Source: Micromonospora sp. LH3U1 (lineage in GTDB: Bacteria; Actinomycetota; Actinomycetes; Mycobacteriales; Micromonosporaceae). Taken from it: a stretch of 64,000 nucleotides of DNA. The DNA is taken from NCBI RefSeq assembly GCF_028475105.1, contig NZ_CP116936.1, forward strand, positions 868,001 to 932,000. The letters run 5' to 3'. A program made the translations under genes and the position numbers. Below the pieces are notes generated by a model. That model was not told the origin of the DNA, made no database searches, and saw nothing but the letters and a program-made list of their open reading frames with translations. This document shows positions 18,757 to 28,120 of the stretch, piece by piece (the first letter of the stretch is position 1; each line of letters opens with the position of its first letter).

Positions 18757-19317
18757 ATGACCGAGACGCGCTCCTACCACCACGGCGACCTGCGCCGCGC
18801 CCTCCTCGCCACCGCGCTGGAGGCGATCCAGGAGGTAGGGCCCGCCGCGCTGAGCCTGCGCGACCTGGCCCGTCGGGCTGGCGTCTCGCATGCCGCGCCC
18901 GCGCACCACTTCGGTGACAAGGCGGGTCTGCTCACCGCGTTGGCCGCTCAGGGCTTCGACCTGCTGGCACAGCGGCTGACGGAGACAGGCGACGACTTCC
19001 TGGCCGCCGGTGTCGCGTACGTCGACTTCGCCGTCACGCACCGCGCGTACTTCGAGGTGATGTTCCGGCCCGAGCTCTACCGGACCGACGACGCTGACCT
19101 GGTCGCGGCCCGGGAGCGCGCCGGCGCCGCGCTCCGCTCGGGGGTGGCGACCCTGCCCACCGGCGGCGCGCCCGTCGACGCCGAGCGGGACGCGCTCGCC
19201 GCCTGGTCGATCGCCCACGGCTTCGCCACCCTCTGGCTGGCGGGCGCACTGCCGGAGCGCGTGGGCGACAACCCCCGCGACGCAGCCCGCGAAGTCCTCG
19301 GGCGGCTAACCCCGTAA
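18757..19317 (+). CDS. TetR/AcrR family regulator (WHG domain)
   Basis: 186-aa repressor. The N-terminal HTH is YHHGDLRRALLATALEAIQEVGPAALSLRDLARRAGVSHAAPAHHFGDKAGLLTALAAQGFD. The C-terminal ligand domain has AAGVAYVDFAVTHRAYFEVMFRPEL and WSIAHGFATLWLAGAL, the pattern of the WHG branch. TAGGAT lies 6 nt before the ATG (leaderless). Two CTTGTCA-type operators sit between it and divergent doxX, so it probably represses itself and doxX. The inducer is unknown. Confidence 0.9.
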   Translation: MTETRSYHHGDLRRALLATALEAIQEVGPAALSLRDLARRAGVSHAAPAHHFGDKAGLLTALAAQGFDLLAQRLTETGDDFLAAGVAYVDFAVTHRAYFEVMFRPELYRTDDADLVAARERAGAALRSGVATLPTGGAPVDAERDALAAWSIAHGFATLWLAGALPERVGDNPRDAAREVLGRLTP

Positions 19318-19352
19318 CCACTCCTGCTCGATCGACCCGGCGGGGCGTGGGA

Positions 19353-20879
<1,527 letters not shown>

Positions 20880-20929
20880 CTAGGAAGTGCCCGTTCCTGC
20901 GCACCGGGCGTTGATCAGGTGCCCGCCGC

Positions 20930-22681
20930 TCAGGCGATGGTGCAGATGGGGGCACCGGCGGTGATCACGGCGCCAACCTCGGCGCTGAGCCCGCTGACCG
21001 TGCCCGCCTTGTGGGCGTGCAGCGGCTGCTCCATCTTCATCGCCTCCAGCACCACCACCAGGTCGCCCTCGGCCACCGTGTCGCCGTCCGCCACCGCGAT
21101 CTTGACGATCGTGCCCTGCATTGGTGAGGTGAGCGCGTCGCCGCTGACCGGGGCGCCGGCCTTGGCTCCACCGCCGCGCCGGGTCGCCTTGCGGGTGGCG
21201 GGTGCTGCGGTGGTCGTACTCCCGCCGAAGCCGGCGGGGAGGCTGACCTCGAGGCGCTTGCCGCCCACCTCGACCACGACGGTGTCGCGCTCGGCCGGCG
21301 CATCGGCGGCGCCGGCGGCGGCGACGAACGCCGGCACGGTGTTGTGGAACTCCGTCTCGATCCACCGGGTGTGCACGGTGAACGGTTCAGCGGTGAACGC
21401 CTCGTCCCGCACGACAAGTCGGTGGAACGGCAGCGCGGTGGCCATCCCGTCGATGACCATCTCGTCCAGCGCGCGGCGGGCGCGCTCCAGCGCCTCGGTC
21501 CGCGTCTCACCGGTGATGATCACCTTGGCCAGCAGCGAGTCGAAGTTGCCGCCGATCACGTCGCCGGCCGAGATGCCGGTGTCGACCCGCACACCCGGGC
21601 CCGTGGGCAGGCGCAGCGCGGTGACCGTGCCGGGGGCGGGCAGGAAGTTGCGGCCCGGGTCCTCGCCGTTGATCCGGAACTCGATCGAGTGCCCGCGCGG
21701 CGTCGGGTCCTCGGTGATCCGCAGCTTCTCGCCGTCGGCGATCCGGAACTGCTCGCGGACCAGGTCGATGCCGGCGGTCTCCTCGGTGACCGGGTGCTCG
21801 ACCTGGAGTCGGGTGTTGACCTCCAGGAAGGAGATGGTGCCGTCCACGCCGACCAGATATTCCACCGTGCCGGCGCCGTGGTAGCCGGCCTCACGGCAGA
21901 TCGCCTTGGCGCTGTCGTGGATCTGTGCCCGCTGGGCGTCGGTGAGGAACGGCGCGGGCGCCTCCTCCACGAGCTTCTGGTGCCGCCGCTGTAGCGAGCA
22001 GTCCCGGGTGCCCACCACGATCACGTTGCCGTGCTGGTCGGCGAGGACCTGCGCCTCGACGTGCCGGGGCTGGTCCAGGTAACGCTCGACGAAGCACTCG
22101 CCCCGCCCGAACGCAGCGACCGCCTCCCGGGTGGCCGACTCGAAGAGCTGGGGGATCTCCTCCATGGTCCGGGCGACCTTGAGGCCGCGCCCACCGCCAC
22201 CGAAGGCGGCCTTGATGGCGACCGGCAGACCGTGGTCGACGGCGAACGCCATCACCTCATCCGGGTTGGCCACCGGGTCCGGGGTGCCGGGGACCAGCGG
22301 TGCGCCGGCGCGCTGGGCGATGTGCCGGGCGGTGACCTTGTCGCCCAGGTCGCGGATCGCCTGCGGGGTCGGGCCGATCCAGGTCAGCCCGGCGTCGATG
22401 ACCGCCTGGGCGAAGTCGGCGTTCTCCGACAGGAAGCCGTAACCGGGGTGCACGGCGTCGGCACCGGCCCGGGCGGCGACGTCGAGCAGCTTGTCGATGC
22501 GCAGGTAGGTCTCGGTCGCGCTGTCCCCGCCGAGTGCGTACGCCTCATCGGCGAGGGTGGCGTGCAGGGCGTCGCGGTCGGAGTCCGCGTACACGGCGAC
22601 GCTGGCCAGGCCGGCGTCGCGGCACGCACGGATCACCCGGACGGCGATCTCGCCGCGGTTGGCGATGAGTACCTTGCGCAC
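20930..22681 (-). CDS. accA2: Acyl-CoA carboxylase alpha subunit (biotin carboxylase + BCCP)
   Basis: 583 aa with biotin carboxylase at 1-450 ([32 protein letters not shown]; glycine loop [27 protein letters not shown]) and a C-terminal biotinyl domain with the biotinylated Lys in VLEAMKMEQ. It carboxylates its biotin with ATP and bicarbonate; the carboxyl is passed to an acyl-CoA by AccD (36950-38533), with AccE (30052-30258) as accessory subunit and BirA (38618-39493) as ligase. All four are in this window but spread over 18 kb. GGGAGGAG precedes the GTG at 22681. Confidence 0.95.
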   Translation of the reverse strand: MRKVLIANRGEIAVRVIRACRDAGLASVAVYADSDRDALHATLADEAYALGGDSATETYLRIDKLLDVAARAGADAVHPGYGFLSENADFAQAVIDAGLTWIGPTPQAIRDLGDKVTARHIAQRAGAPLVPGTPDPVANPDEVMAFAVDHGLPVAIKAAFGGGGRGLKVARTMEEIPQLFESATREAVAAFGRGECFVERYLDQPRHVEAQVLADQHGNVIVVGTRDCSLQRRHQKLVEEAPAPFLTDAQRAQIHDSAKAICREAGYHGAGTVEYLVGVDGTISFLEVNTRLQVEHPVTEETAGIDLVREQFRIADGEKLRITEDPTPRGHSIEFRINGEDPGRNFLPAPGTVTALRLPTGPGVRVDTGISAGDVIGGNFDSLLAKVIITGETRTEALERARRALDEMVIDGMATALPFHRLVVRDEAFTAEPFTVHTRWIETEFHNTVPAFVAAAGAADAPAERDTVVVEVGGKRLEVSLPAGFGGSTTTAAPATRKATRRGGGAKAGAPVSGDALTSPMQGTIVKIAVADGDTVAEGDLVVVLEAMKMEQPLHAHKAGTVSGLSAEVGAVITAGAPICTIA

Positions 22682-22785
22682 CTTCGTGGCTCCTCCCGGG
22701 CAGGTTACTGACGGGGAGTGTATCGGCCACCCTGGTGACCCTAACGATCGCTCAGTGTGGGATGCCGCACTGCGCCGCCACCTTC

Positions 22786-22808
22786 TAGTCAAACTTGTCT
22801 ATTACGCT
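22786..22808 (+). promoter_or_regulatory. padR operator and -10 box
   Basis: TAGTCAAACTTGTCTA (22786-22801) is a degenerate copy of the palindrome before the ABC genes (23430-23445, reverse strand TAGTCAACGTTGATTA; 12 of 16 positions shared). It abuts the -10 TACGCT (22803-22808), which is 6 nt before GTG 22815. PadR autorepression is the simplest reading. Confidence 0.6.
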
Positions 22809-22814
22809 TGTCAG

Positions 22815-23432
22815 GTGTCTTCGACTCGGATGATGATCCTCGGTCTGGTGCGGTGGATGCAGCCCGTGCACGGATATGACGTGCGTCGCGAGCTGTTGAG
22901 CTGGAACGCCGACAAATGGGCGAACGTGCAACCCGGCTCGATCTACCACGCGCTGCGCAAGCTCAGCGAGGAGGGCCTGCTGCGCGCCGTCGCCACCGAG
23001 CAGGTCGGCGCCCGTCCGGCGCGCACCACGTACGAGGTGACGGCGGTGGGGGAGGACGAGTTCCAGACGTTGCTGCGCGGCTTCTGGTGGGGGTTGTCCG
23101 AGCCGCTGGACCCGTTCTCCGCCGCGTTCTCCTTCCTGCCGGCGCTGCCCCGCTCCGAGGCGGCGGCCGCGCTGCGAAACCGGGCCAACCTGCTGCGCGC
23201 CAGCATCGAGTCGATGCGAGCCTCGCTGGAATCCGACTGGATGCGCAACACCAAGCCGGTGCACGTCGGTTGGATGTTCGAGCTGTGGTCGGCGCGGGCG
23301 GAGGCGGAGATGGGTTGGTGCGAGCAGATCGCGACACGGATCGACTCGGGAGTGTCATACCTGCCTGCTGAGCTGGAGAACGGGGAGGTCTGGCCGCATC
23401 AGGTGGGCAGTCGCTCCCCAGACGCGAAATAA
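22815..23432 (+). CDS. PadR family transcriptional regulator
   Basis: 205 aa. The N-terminal winged helix starts MMILGLVRWMQPVHGYDVRRELLSW and continues NVQPGSIYHALRKLSEEGLLRAVAT...ARTTYEVTAVGEDEFQTLLRGFWW, the PadR pattern with the YHALRKLSEEGL recognition region. A C-terminal helical dimerisation domain follows (LRNRANLLRASIESMRASLESDW). The GTG at 22815 is 6 nt after TACGCT, so the transcript is probably leaderless. It lies immediately upstream of a DrrAB-type exporter that carries a matching, better operator, and so probably represses both. Divergent from accA2. Confidence 0.9.
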   Translation: MSSTRMMILGLVRWMQPVHGYDVRRELLSWNADKWANVQPGSIYHALRKLSEEGLLRAVATEQVGARPARTTYEVTAVGEDEFQTLLRGFWWGLSEPLDPFSAAFSFLPALPRSEAAAALRNRANLLRASIESMRASLESDWMRNTKPVHVGWMFELWSARAEAEMGWCEQIATRIDSGVSYLPAELENGEVWPHQVGSRSPDAK

Positions 23433-23468
23433 TCAACGTTGACTAAAAAAGCTATATCGCGTTAGCCT
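23430..23468 (+). promoter_or_regulatory. ABC exporter promoter with PadR-type operator
   Basis: The near-perfect palindrome TAATCAACGTTGACTA (23430-23445) overlaps the -35 TTGACT (23439-23444). An 18-bp spacer leads to -10 TAGCCT (23463-23468). The operator begins 3 bp before the end of padR. A bound repressor would cover the -35. Confidence 0.65.
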
Positions 23469-23558
23469 GCTGGCGCACAGCGGGGGAGTGCGTCGTTCGG
23501 CGGCCTCCCAACCTTGACGGCCGGCCCAGTCGCCGGCCCCGGACGACCAGGAGCAGAG

Positions 23559-24518
23559 ATGATCGAGACCAGGGGGCTGCGGAAGTCGTTCCGCTCCCGC
23601 GCGGGTCGAGAGACGAAGACGGTGGACGCCGTGCGGGGCGTCAACCTTGAGGTCGCCAAGGGCGAGATCTTCGGCTTCCTCGGCCCGAACGGCGCCGGCA
23701 AGACCACCACGCTGCGGATGCTCGCCACGTTGATCGAGCCGGACGGCGGCGAAGCCACCATCGCGGGTGCCGACCTGCGTAAGGACCCGGCCGAGGTGCG
23801 CCGGCGGATCGGCTACGTCCCGCAGGGCGGCAGCACCTGGGACGAGTCCACCGCCCGCGAGGAGCTGGTGCTGCACGCCCGCATGTACGGCATCGGCAAG
23901 GCCGACGCACAGCGGCGCGCCGCCCGCGCCCTGGATGCCTTCCAGCTCACGGAGTACGCCGACCGTAAGTGCAAGACCTACTCCGGCGGTCAGCGCCGGC
24001 GGGTGGAGATCGCGCTCGGCATCATCCACGAGCCGAAGATCGTCTTCCTGGACGAGCCGACCACCGGCCTCGACCCGCAGAGCCGCGCCCACATGTGGGA
24101 CGAGATCCGCCGGCTACGCGGCGACGGAATGACCGTCTTCATCACCACGCACTACCTGGACGAGGCCGACGCACTCTGCGACCGGATCGCGATCATGGAC
24201 AACGGCGAGGTGGTGGCCGAGGGCACGCCGGCCGAGCTCAAGCGGGAAATCTCCGGCGACGTGGTGCTGGTCGGCCTCGACCTGGCCGCCACCCCGCAGG
24301 CCGCGAAGGCGCTCGACGGTGAGCCGTACGTCAACAAGCTGGAAACCGTCGACGAGGGCGGCCTGCGCCTCTACGTCGACGAGGGCGCCACCGCCATCCC
24401 GCAGGTGCTGCGCAGACTCGACCACGCCGGGCTGGAGCTGCGCTCGATCGAGCTGCACCGACCCAGCCTGGACGACGTCTTCCTCACCAAGACCGGCCGC
24501 TCGCTGCGCGAGTCCTGA
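23559..24518 (+). CDS. DrrA-type ABC transporter ATP-binding protein
   Basis: 319-aa ATPase of the daunorubicin-resistance DrrA family: Walker A GPNGAGKTT, Q-loop VPQGG, signature YSGGQRRRVEIA, Walker B IVFLDEPTTGLD, H-switch TTHYLDEAD, and the C-terminal DUF4162 extension (about 230-319) typical of DrrA. It powers export of a hydrophobic compound with the permease encoded 16 bp downstream. ATG 23559 follows a GGAGCAG ribosome-binding site; the 5' untranslated region is about 85 nt from the predicted promoter. Confidence 0.92.
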   Translation: MIETRGLRKSFRSRAGRETKTVDAVRGVNLEVAKGEIFGFLGPNGAGKTTTLRMLATLIEPDGGEATIAGADLRKDPAEVRRRIGYVPQGGSTWDESTAREELVLHARMYGIGKADAQRRAARALDAFQLTEYADRKCKTYSGGQRRRVEIALGIIHEPKIVFLDEPTTGLDPQSRAHMWDEIRRLRGDGMTVFITTHYLDEADALCDRIAIMDNGEVVAEGTPAELKREISGDVVLVGLDLAATPQAAKALDGEPYVNKLETVDEGGLRLYVDEGATAIPQVLRRLDHAGLELRSIELHRPSLDDVFLTKTGRSLRES

Positions 24519-24534
24519 CCAGAAGAGACGACTC

Positions 24535-25290
24535 ATGAAATTCGCCCGTGACACCTGGCTGATCTTCCAGCGTCAAACCCAACTCCTGCTGCGCAACCCG
24601 GTCTGGGTCTTCGTCGGCGTGTTCCAGCCGGTCATGTACCTGCTGCTCTTCGCCCCGCTGCTCAAGCCGGCACTCAACGCGCCCACCCAGGCCGCCGCCT
24701 ACAAGATCTTCGTACCCGGTCTGCTGGTGTTGCTGGCGATCTTCGGCGGCCTGTTCCAGGGCTTCGGCCTGATCGCCGAGCTGCGCGCCGGCGTCATCGA
24801 ACGCTCCCGGGTCACCCCGATCAGCCGGCTCGCCCTGCTGCTCGGCCGCTCGCTGCGCGACGTGGTGTCACTCCTCGTGCAGGCGGTCATCATCACCCTG
24901 CTGGCGCTCCTGTTCGACCTGCGGGTGTTCATCGGGGACCTGCTGTTGGCGTACCTGATGCTCGCCCTGATCGCCCTCATGACCTCGGCCGTCTCCTACG
25001 GCGTCGCACTCAAGGTCAAGAGCGAGGACGCGCTGGCCCCACTGATGAACACCGTGGCGCAGCCGGTGCTGCTGCTCTCCGGCATCCTGCTGCCACTGAC
25101 CTTCGCGCCCGGCTGGTTGCAGGGCATCGCCAACTGGAACCCGTTCTCCTGGGCGGTCGACGGCACGCGGGCGCTGTTCGCCGGTGACCTGGGCAGCGAC
25201 AAGGTCTGGCAGGGCCTGACCATCACCGCGGTCCTCGCCGCGTTGGGCGTCTACTGGGCCGCCCGCCAGTTCGCCCGCAGCGTCCGCTGA
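24535..25290 (+). CDS. DrrB-type ABC transporter permease
   Basis: 251-aa ABC-2 type permease with six predicted helices (VWVFVGVFQPVMYLLLFAPLL; IFVPGLLVLLAIFGGLFQGFGLI; VVSLLVQAVIITLLALLFDL; LLLAYLMLALIALMTSAVSYGVALKV; VLLLSGILLPLTFAPGWLQGI). The extracytoplasmic/interfacial region around QGIANWNPFSWAVDGTRALFAG is the ABC-2 signature. It partners the ATPase just upstream. Substrate unknown. It converges on an O-methyltransferase gene across a strong palindrome. Confidence 0.92.
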   Translation: MKFARDTWLIFQRQTQLLLRNPVWVFVGVFQPVMYLLLFAPLLKPALNAPTQAAAYKIFVPGLLVLLAIFGGLFQGFGLIAELRAGVIERSRVTPISRLALLLGRSLRDVVSLLVQAVIITLLALLFDLRVFIGDLLLAYLMLALIALMTSAVSYGVALKVKSEDALAPLMNTVAQPVLLLSGILLPLTFAPGWLQGIANWNPFSWAVDGTRALFAGDLGSDKVWQGLTITAVLAALGVYWAARQFARSVR

Positions 25291-25320
25291 CGCGGGCTCT
25301 TTGATCAACACGAGTTCCTG

Positions 25321-25359
25321 GATGTCGGGGTGTCCTTCGCGTGAGGACACCCCGACATC
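25321..25359. repeat. Intergenic palindrome, family C, copy 1 (possible terminator)
   Basis: 15-bp perfect stem, GATGTCGGGGTGTCC (25321-25335) with its complement at 25345-25359, 9-nt loop. The left flank TTTGATCAACACGAGTTCCTG extends the similarity to the longer element at 26870-26947, whose outer arms are intact, while the right outer arm is lost here. It lies between convergent genes and could terminate both. Confidence 0.8.
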
Positions 25360-25404
25360 TGCGTTCAGGCGGGGCAGCTCTCGGCCCCCGGTGGTTCCTG
25401 GCGC

Positions 25405-26058
25405 TCAGCGCACCCGGGCGAGGGTCAGGCCGTCCGCGATCGGAAGCATCACCGGGTCCACCCGTACGTCAGCGAGGACCTCGTCGTTGAACGCGGCGAT
25501 GGCCCGGTCGCCTTCGTTCTGCGGGGCGGTCACCCGCCCACCGCGCAGCACGTTGTCGACGGCGATCACCCCGCCCGGTCGCATCCGGGGCACCAGCTCC
25601 GCCCAGTAGATCGGATAGCCGGTCTTGTCCGCGTCGATGAACGCGAAGTCCAGGTAGCGCTCGTACGGCAACTCCCGCAGCCGGTCCCCGGCCGGGCCGA
25701 TGCGCAGATCGATCCGGTCCTGCACGCCGGCCAGAGCCCAGTAGCGCCGGGCGATGCCAGTGAACTCCTCAGAACTGTCGAAGCAGGTCAGCCGACCACC
25801 TTCGGGCAAGCCGCGGGCGATCGCCAGCGACGAGAGCCCGGTGAACGTGCCGACCTCGACGGCCTGCCGCACGTCGAGCAGCCGGGTGAGGAACGTCAGG
25901 AACGCGGCCTGCTCCGGGGCCACCTGCATGGTGGCGTGCTCCGGCAGCACCGACCGGGTCTCCTCGGCCAAATTCCGGATGATCTCGTCCGGCGGCGAAC
26001 CGTGCGCGACCAGGTAGGCGTGCAACTCGTCCGTGAGCGGAATCGACTTGGTGGTCAT
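25405..26058 (-). CDS. SAM-dependent O-methyltransferase (class I, OMT3 family)
   Basis: 217 aa resembling caffeoyl-CoA/catechol O-methyltransferases: SAM-binding motif VEVGTFTGLSSLAIARGLPEGGRL, acidic loop FDSSEE, metal/substrate motif FAFIDADKTGYPIYWAELVPRMRPGGVIAVDNVLRGG. The metal ligands Asp in FIDADK and Asp-Asn in AVDN are present. Substrate unknown. The ATG overlaps the maf stop by 4 nt (ATGA, 26055-26058), so translation is coupled to maf. Confidence 0.9.
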   Translation of the reverse strand: MTTKSIPLTDELHAYLVAHGSPPDEIIRNLAEETRSVLPEHATMQVAPEQAAFLTFLTRLLDVRQAVEVGTFTGLSSLAIARGLPEGGRLTCFDSSEEFTGIARRYWALAGVQDRIDLRIGPAGDRLRELPYERYLDFAFIDADKTGYPIYWAELVPRMRPGGVIAVDNVLRGGRVTAPQNEGDRAIAAFNDEVLADVRVDPVMLPIADGLTLARVR

Positions 26059-26723
26059 GACCGGACGGTACCGAGCGGCTCGACCGATTGCCCCCCGGGC
26101 GCGACCTTCGTCCACAGGTCGGTGATCCGCAGGTCCAACTCGGCGAGGAGCCGACGCAGCAGCGGCATCGACAACCCGACCACCGTCCCCGGGTCACCCT
26201 CGATCCGCTCCACGAACGGCCCACCCAGCCCGTCGATGGTGAACGCGCCGGCCACCGCCAGCGGCTCACCACTGGCCACGTACGCGGCGATCTCGTCGTC
26301 GCTGATGTCCGCGAAGTGGACGGTGGTCGAGGCGACCGCCTCCGCGCGCCGCCCGGCGGTAACGTCGATGAGGCAGTGCCCGCTGTGCAGAACGCCGCTG
26401 CGCCCCCGCATCCGCAGCCAACGCCGGGTCGCATCCGCAGGGTCCGCCGGCTTGCCGAGGATCTCCCCGTCGAAGGCGAGCACCGAGTCGCAGCCGATCA
26501 CCAGCGTCCGCTGGTCGGCGCCAGGGCTGAGCCGGGTCAACACCGCCTGCGCCTTGAGCCGAGCCAGCTCCAGGCACAACTCCTCAGCCCGATCGGTCAC
26601 CACCAGGGACTCGTCCACCCCGCTGACCAGCACATCCGGCTCAATACCGGCGGCCTGGAGGGACTTACGACGGGCAGGGCTAGCCGAAGCGAGCACGAGG
26701 CGGAGCGGCAGAGATTCAGACAC
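26055..26723 (-). CDS. maf: Maf family nucleotide pyrophosphatase
   Basis: 222 aa. Maf/YhdE proteins hydrolyse dTTP, UTP or modified nucleotides and affect septum formation. Signature blocks: LRLVLASASPARRKSLQAAGIEPDVLVSGVDES, VIGCDSVLAFDGEILGKPADPADA, RWLRMRGRSGVLHSGHCL, EIAAYVASGEPLAVAGAFTIDGLGGPFVERIEGDPGTVVGLSMPLLRRLL. GTG 26723 follows TAACGT (26731-26736) by 7 nt (leaderless). In other actinobacteria maf lies near acyl-CoA carboxylase genes; here accA2 is 4 kb away. Confidence 0.92.
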   Translation of the reverse strand: MSESLPLRLVLASASPARRKSLQAAGIEPDVLVSGVDESLVVTDRAEELCLELARLKAQAVLTRLSPGADQRTLVIGCDSVLAFDGEILGKPADPADATRRWLRMRGRSGVLHSGHCLIDVTAGRRAEAVASTTVHFADISDDEIAAYVASGEPLAVAGAFTIDGLGGPFVERIEGDPGTVVGLSMPLLRRLLAELDLRITDLWTKVAPGGQSVEPLGTVRS

Positions 26724-26828
26724 CTACCCGACGTTACCGGCTCACCACCCCCGCAACGACCTCCCCAGCCCCGACACGACCGCCCCGCCCCGACCCGCCC
26801 TGCTCCGACCCTCCCGCCCCGGCCCGGC

Positions 26829-26955
26829 GGCGCGTTGATCGACTCGGCCCGGGCGGGCCCGGCGGCGCTTTGATCGACTCGGCTTCCTTGATATCGGGGT
26901 ATCCCACCGCTCGGACACCGCGACATCAAGGAACGCGAGTCGATCAACGCGGCGC
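26829..26955. repeat. Intergenic palindrome, family C, copy 2 with duplicated outer arm
   Basis: An imperfect long inverted repeat: TTGATCGACTCG (26870-26881) / CGAGTCGATCAA (26936-26947), then two mismatched bases, TTCCTTGAT (26884-26892) / ATCAAGGAA (26925-26933), then a partial TCGGGGT/ACCGCGA stem. A second copy of the left outer arm (GCGTTGATCGACTCGG) lies upstream at about 26832-26847. The arm pattern is shared with 25303-25359. It lies between maf and the mycosin gene, both on the minus strand. Confidence 0.8.
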
Positions 26956-26962
26956 CGGCCAG

Positions 26963-28120
26963 TCAGCGACTGATTCTGGGCGGCGGATCGTCCCCACGCC
27001 GACGCCGTCGCGCCACCACCACCCATCCGACCCCGGCAGCCAAGATCACCCCGAGCGTGGCCAGGCCACGTGCCGTCGCGCCGCTGCCGTCATCGCCCGG
27101 CTGAGCACCGGCCCACGTCGTCGAGCCAGCACCGGCCGGCGCGCTCACCGACTCAAAACCCAGCGGCGGTACGTCCGCAGTCAGCGCCGCAACGAGGTCG
27201 ATCACGCCATAGCCGTACTCGTCGTCGCGCCCAGGCGGGCCCTTGTCGACGGCCGTAGCCGTCAGCCGGTGCGCCACCTCCCGCGCCGGCAGGTACGGGT
27301 ACTTAGATCTGATCAACGCGGCAGCCCCGGCCACAATCGCCGTCGCGTCAGAAGTTCCAGTGCCTTTGCGGTACTTGCCGTCAATACTCGTGCTGTAGAT
27401 GTCAACCGCCGGCGCGACCACGTCAATCTCCGGTCCGGTAACCGAAAAGCTGGCCGAGTTTCCAGCCCGATCAACGCCGCCTACGGCAATAACTCCGGGA
27501 TAGGCCGCAGGAAAGCTGACGAACTCATCACGGGGTTTGTTGCCTGCCCCTGCAACCACGGTGACGTTTGCTTGTATTGCCAACTCCACGGCGCGCTTTA
27601 GTTGAGTATTTGGCCCTGCGACTGAAGAGATGCTGACCACCGTCGCCCCTCGGGAGACCGCGAACTCTATCCCGGCCGCAAGGTTGTCGCTGTCACCATC
27701 TTGATCTGTCCGACTGGTTCGAATGGGTAGGATACTGGCTTCTGGGGCGATGCCGAGAGCGCCGCTGTTGTCCGGCTGTCCGTGAGCAGCGATTAGCCCT
27801 GCCATTCCGGTGCCATGGCTACTCTCGTCCTGCCAACCGTCACCGCTGCCGGCGGCGACGATGTCGGTGCCGCTGAGGAGATTTCCGCGCAGATCAGGGT
27901 GAGGTGCCACGCCGGTGTCTGGCACGGCCACAATCACCCCTTTACCCTTGCTGATCCTTTGTGCTTCGATGGCGTTGAGGTAACTCAGATGCCACTGATC
28001 CCTCCGTACCCGTTCAACACCCGCCGAAGTCTGGCTGCCTTGCGCTTGCCGCAGCACAGGCAGTGCCGTGGCCGTGAGGCTGAAGCTTGCCAGTAGTACT
28101 CCGCAGGTCTGCAGGATCAA
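26963..28120 (-). CDS. Type VII secretion-associated subtilisin-like protease (mycosin-like)
   Basis: 385-aa S8 serine protease of the mycosin type. N-terminal signal segment (LILQTCGVLLASFSLTATAL), catalytic Asp68 (VPDTGV), His102 (SSHGTGMAG) and Ser257 (GTGTSDAT), oxyanion Asn194 (VVAGAGNKP), and a C-terminal membrane helix (GLATLGVILAAGVGWVVVARRRRR). Mycosins clip ESX substrates and stabilise the ESX membrane complex. No eccB, eccC, eccD or eccE is in the window. I place the start at TTG 28120, overlapping the upstream stop (TTGA), because it gives a complete signal peptide and no ATG is available. Third-position GC is lower than in flanking genes, mostly in the middle of the gene. Confidence 0.85.
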   Translation of the reverse strand: MILQTCGVLLASFSLTATALPVLRQAQGSQTSAGVERVRRDQWHLSYLNAIEAQRISKGKGVIVAVPDTGVAPHPDLRGNLLSGTDIVAAGSGDGWQDESSHGTGMAGLIAAHGQPDNSGALGIAPEASILPIRTSRTDQDGDSDNLAAGIEFAVSRGATVVSISSVAGPNTQLKRAVELAIQANVTVVAGAGNKPRDEFVSFPAAYPGVIAVGGVDRAGNSASFSVTGPEIDVVAPAVDIYSTSIDGKYRKGTGTSDATAIVAGAAALIRSKYPYLPAREVAHRLTATAVDKGPPGRDDEYGYGVIDLVAALTADVPPLGFESVSAPAGAGSTTWAGAQPGDDGSGATARGLATLGVILAAGVGWVVVARRRRRGDDPPPRISR

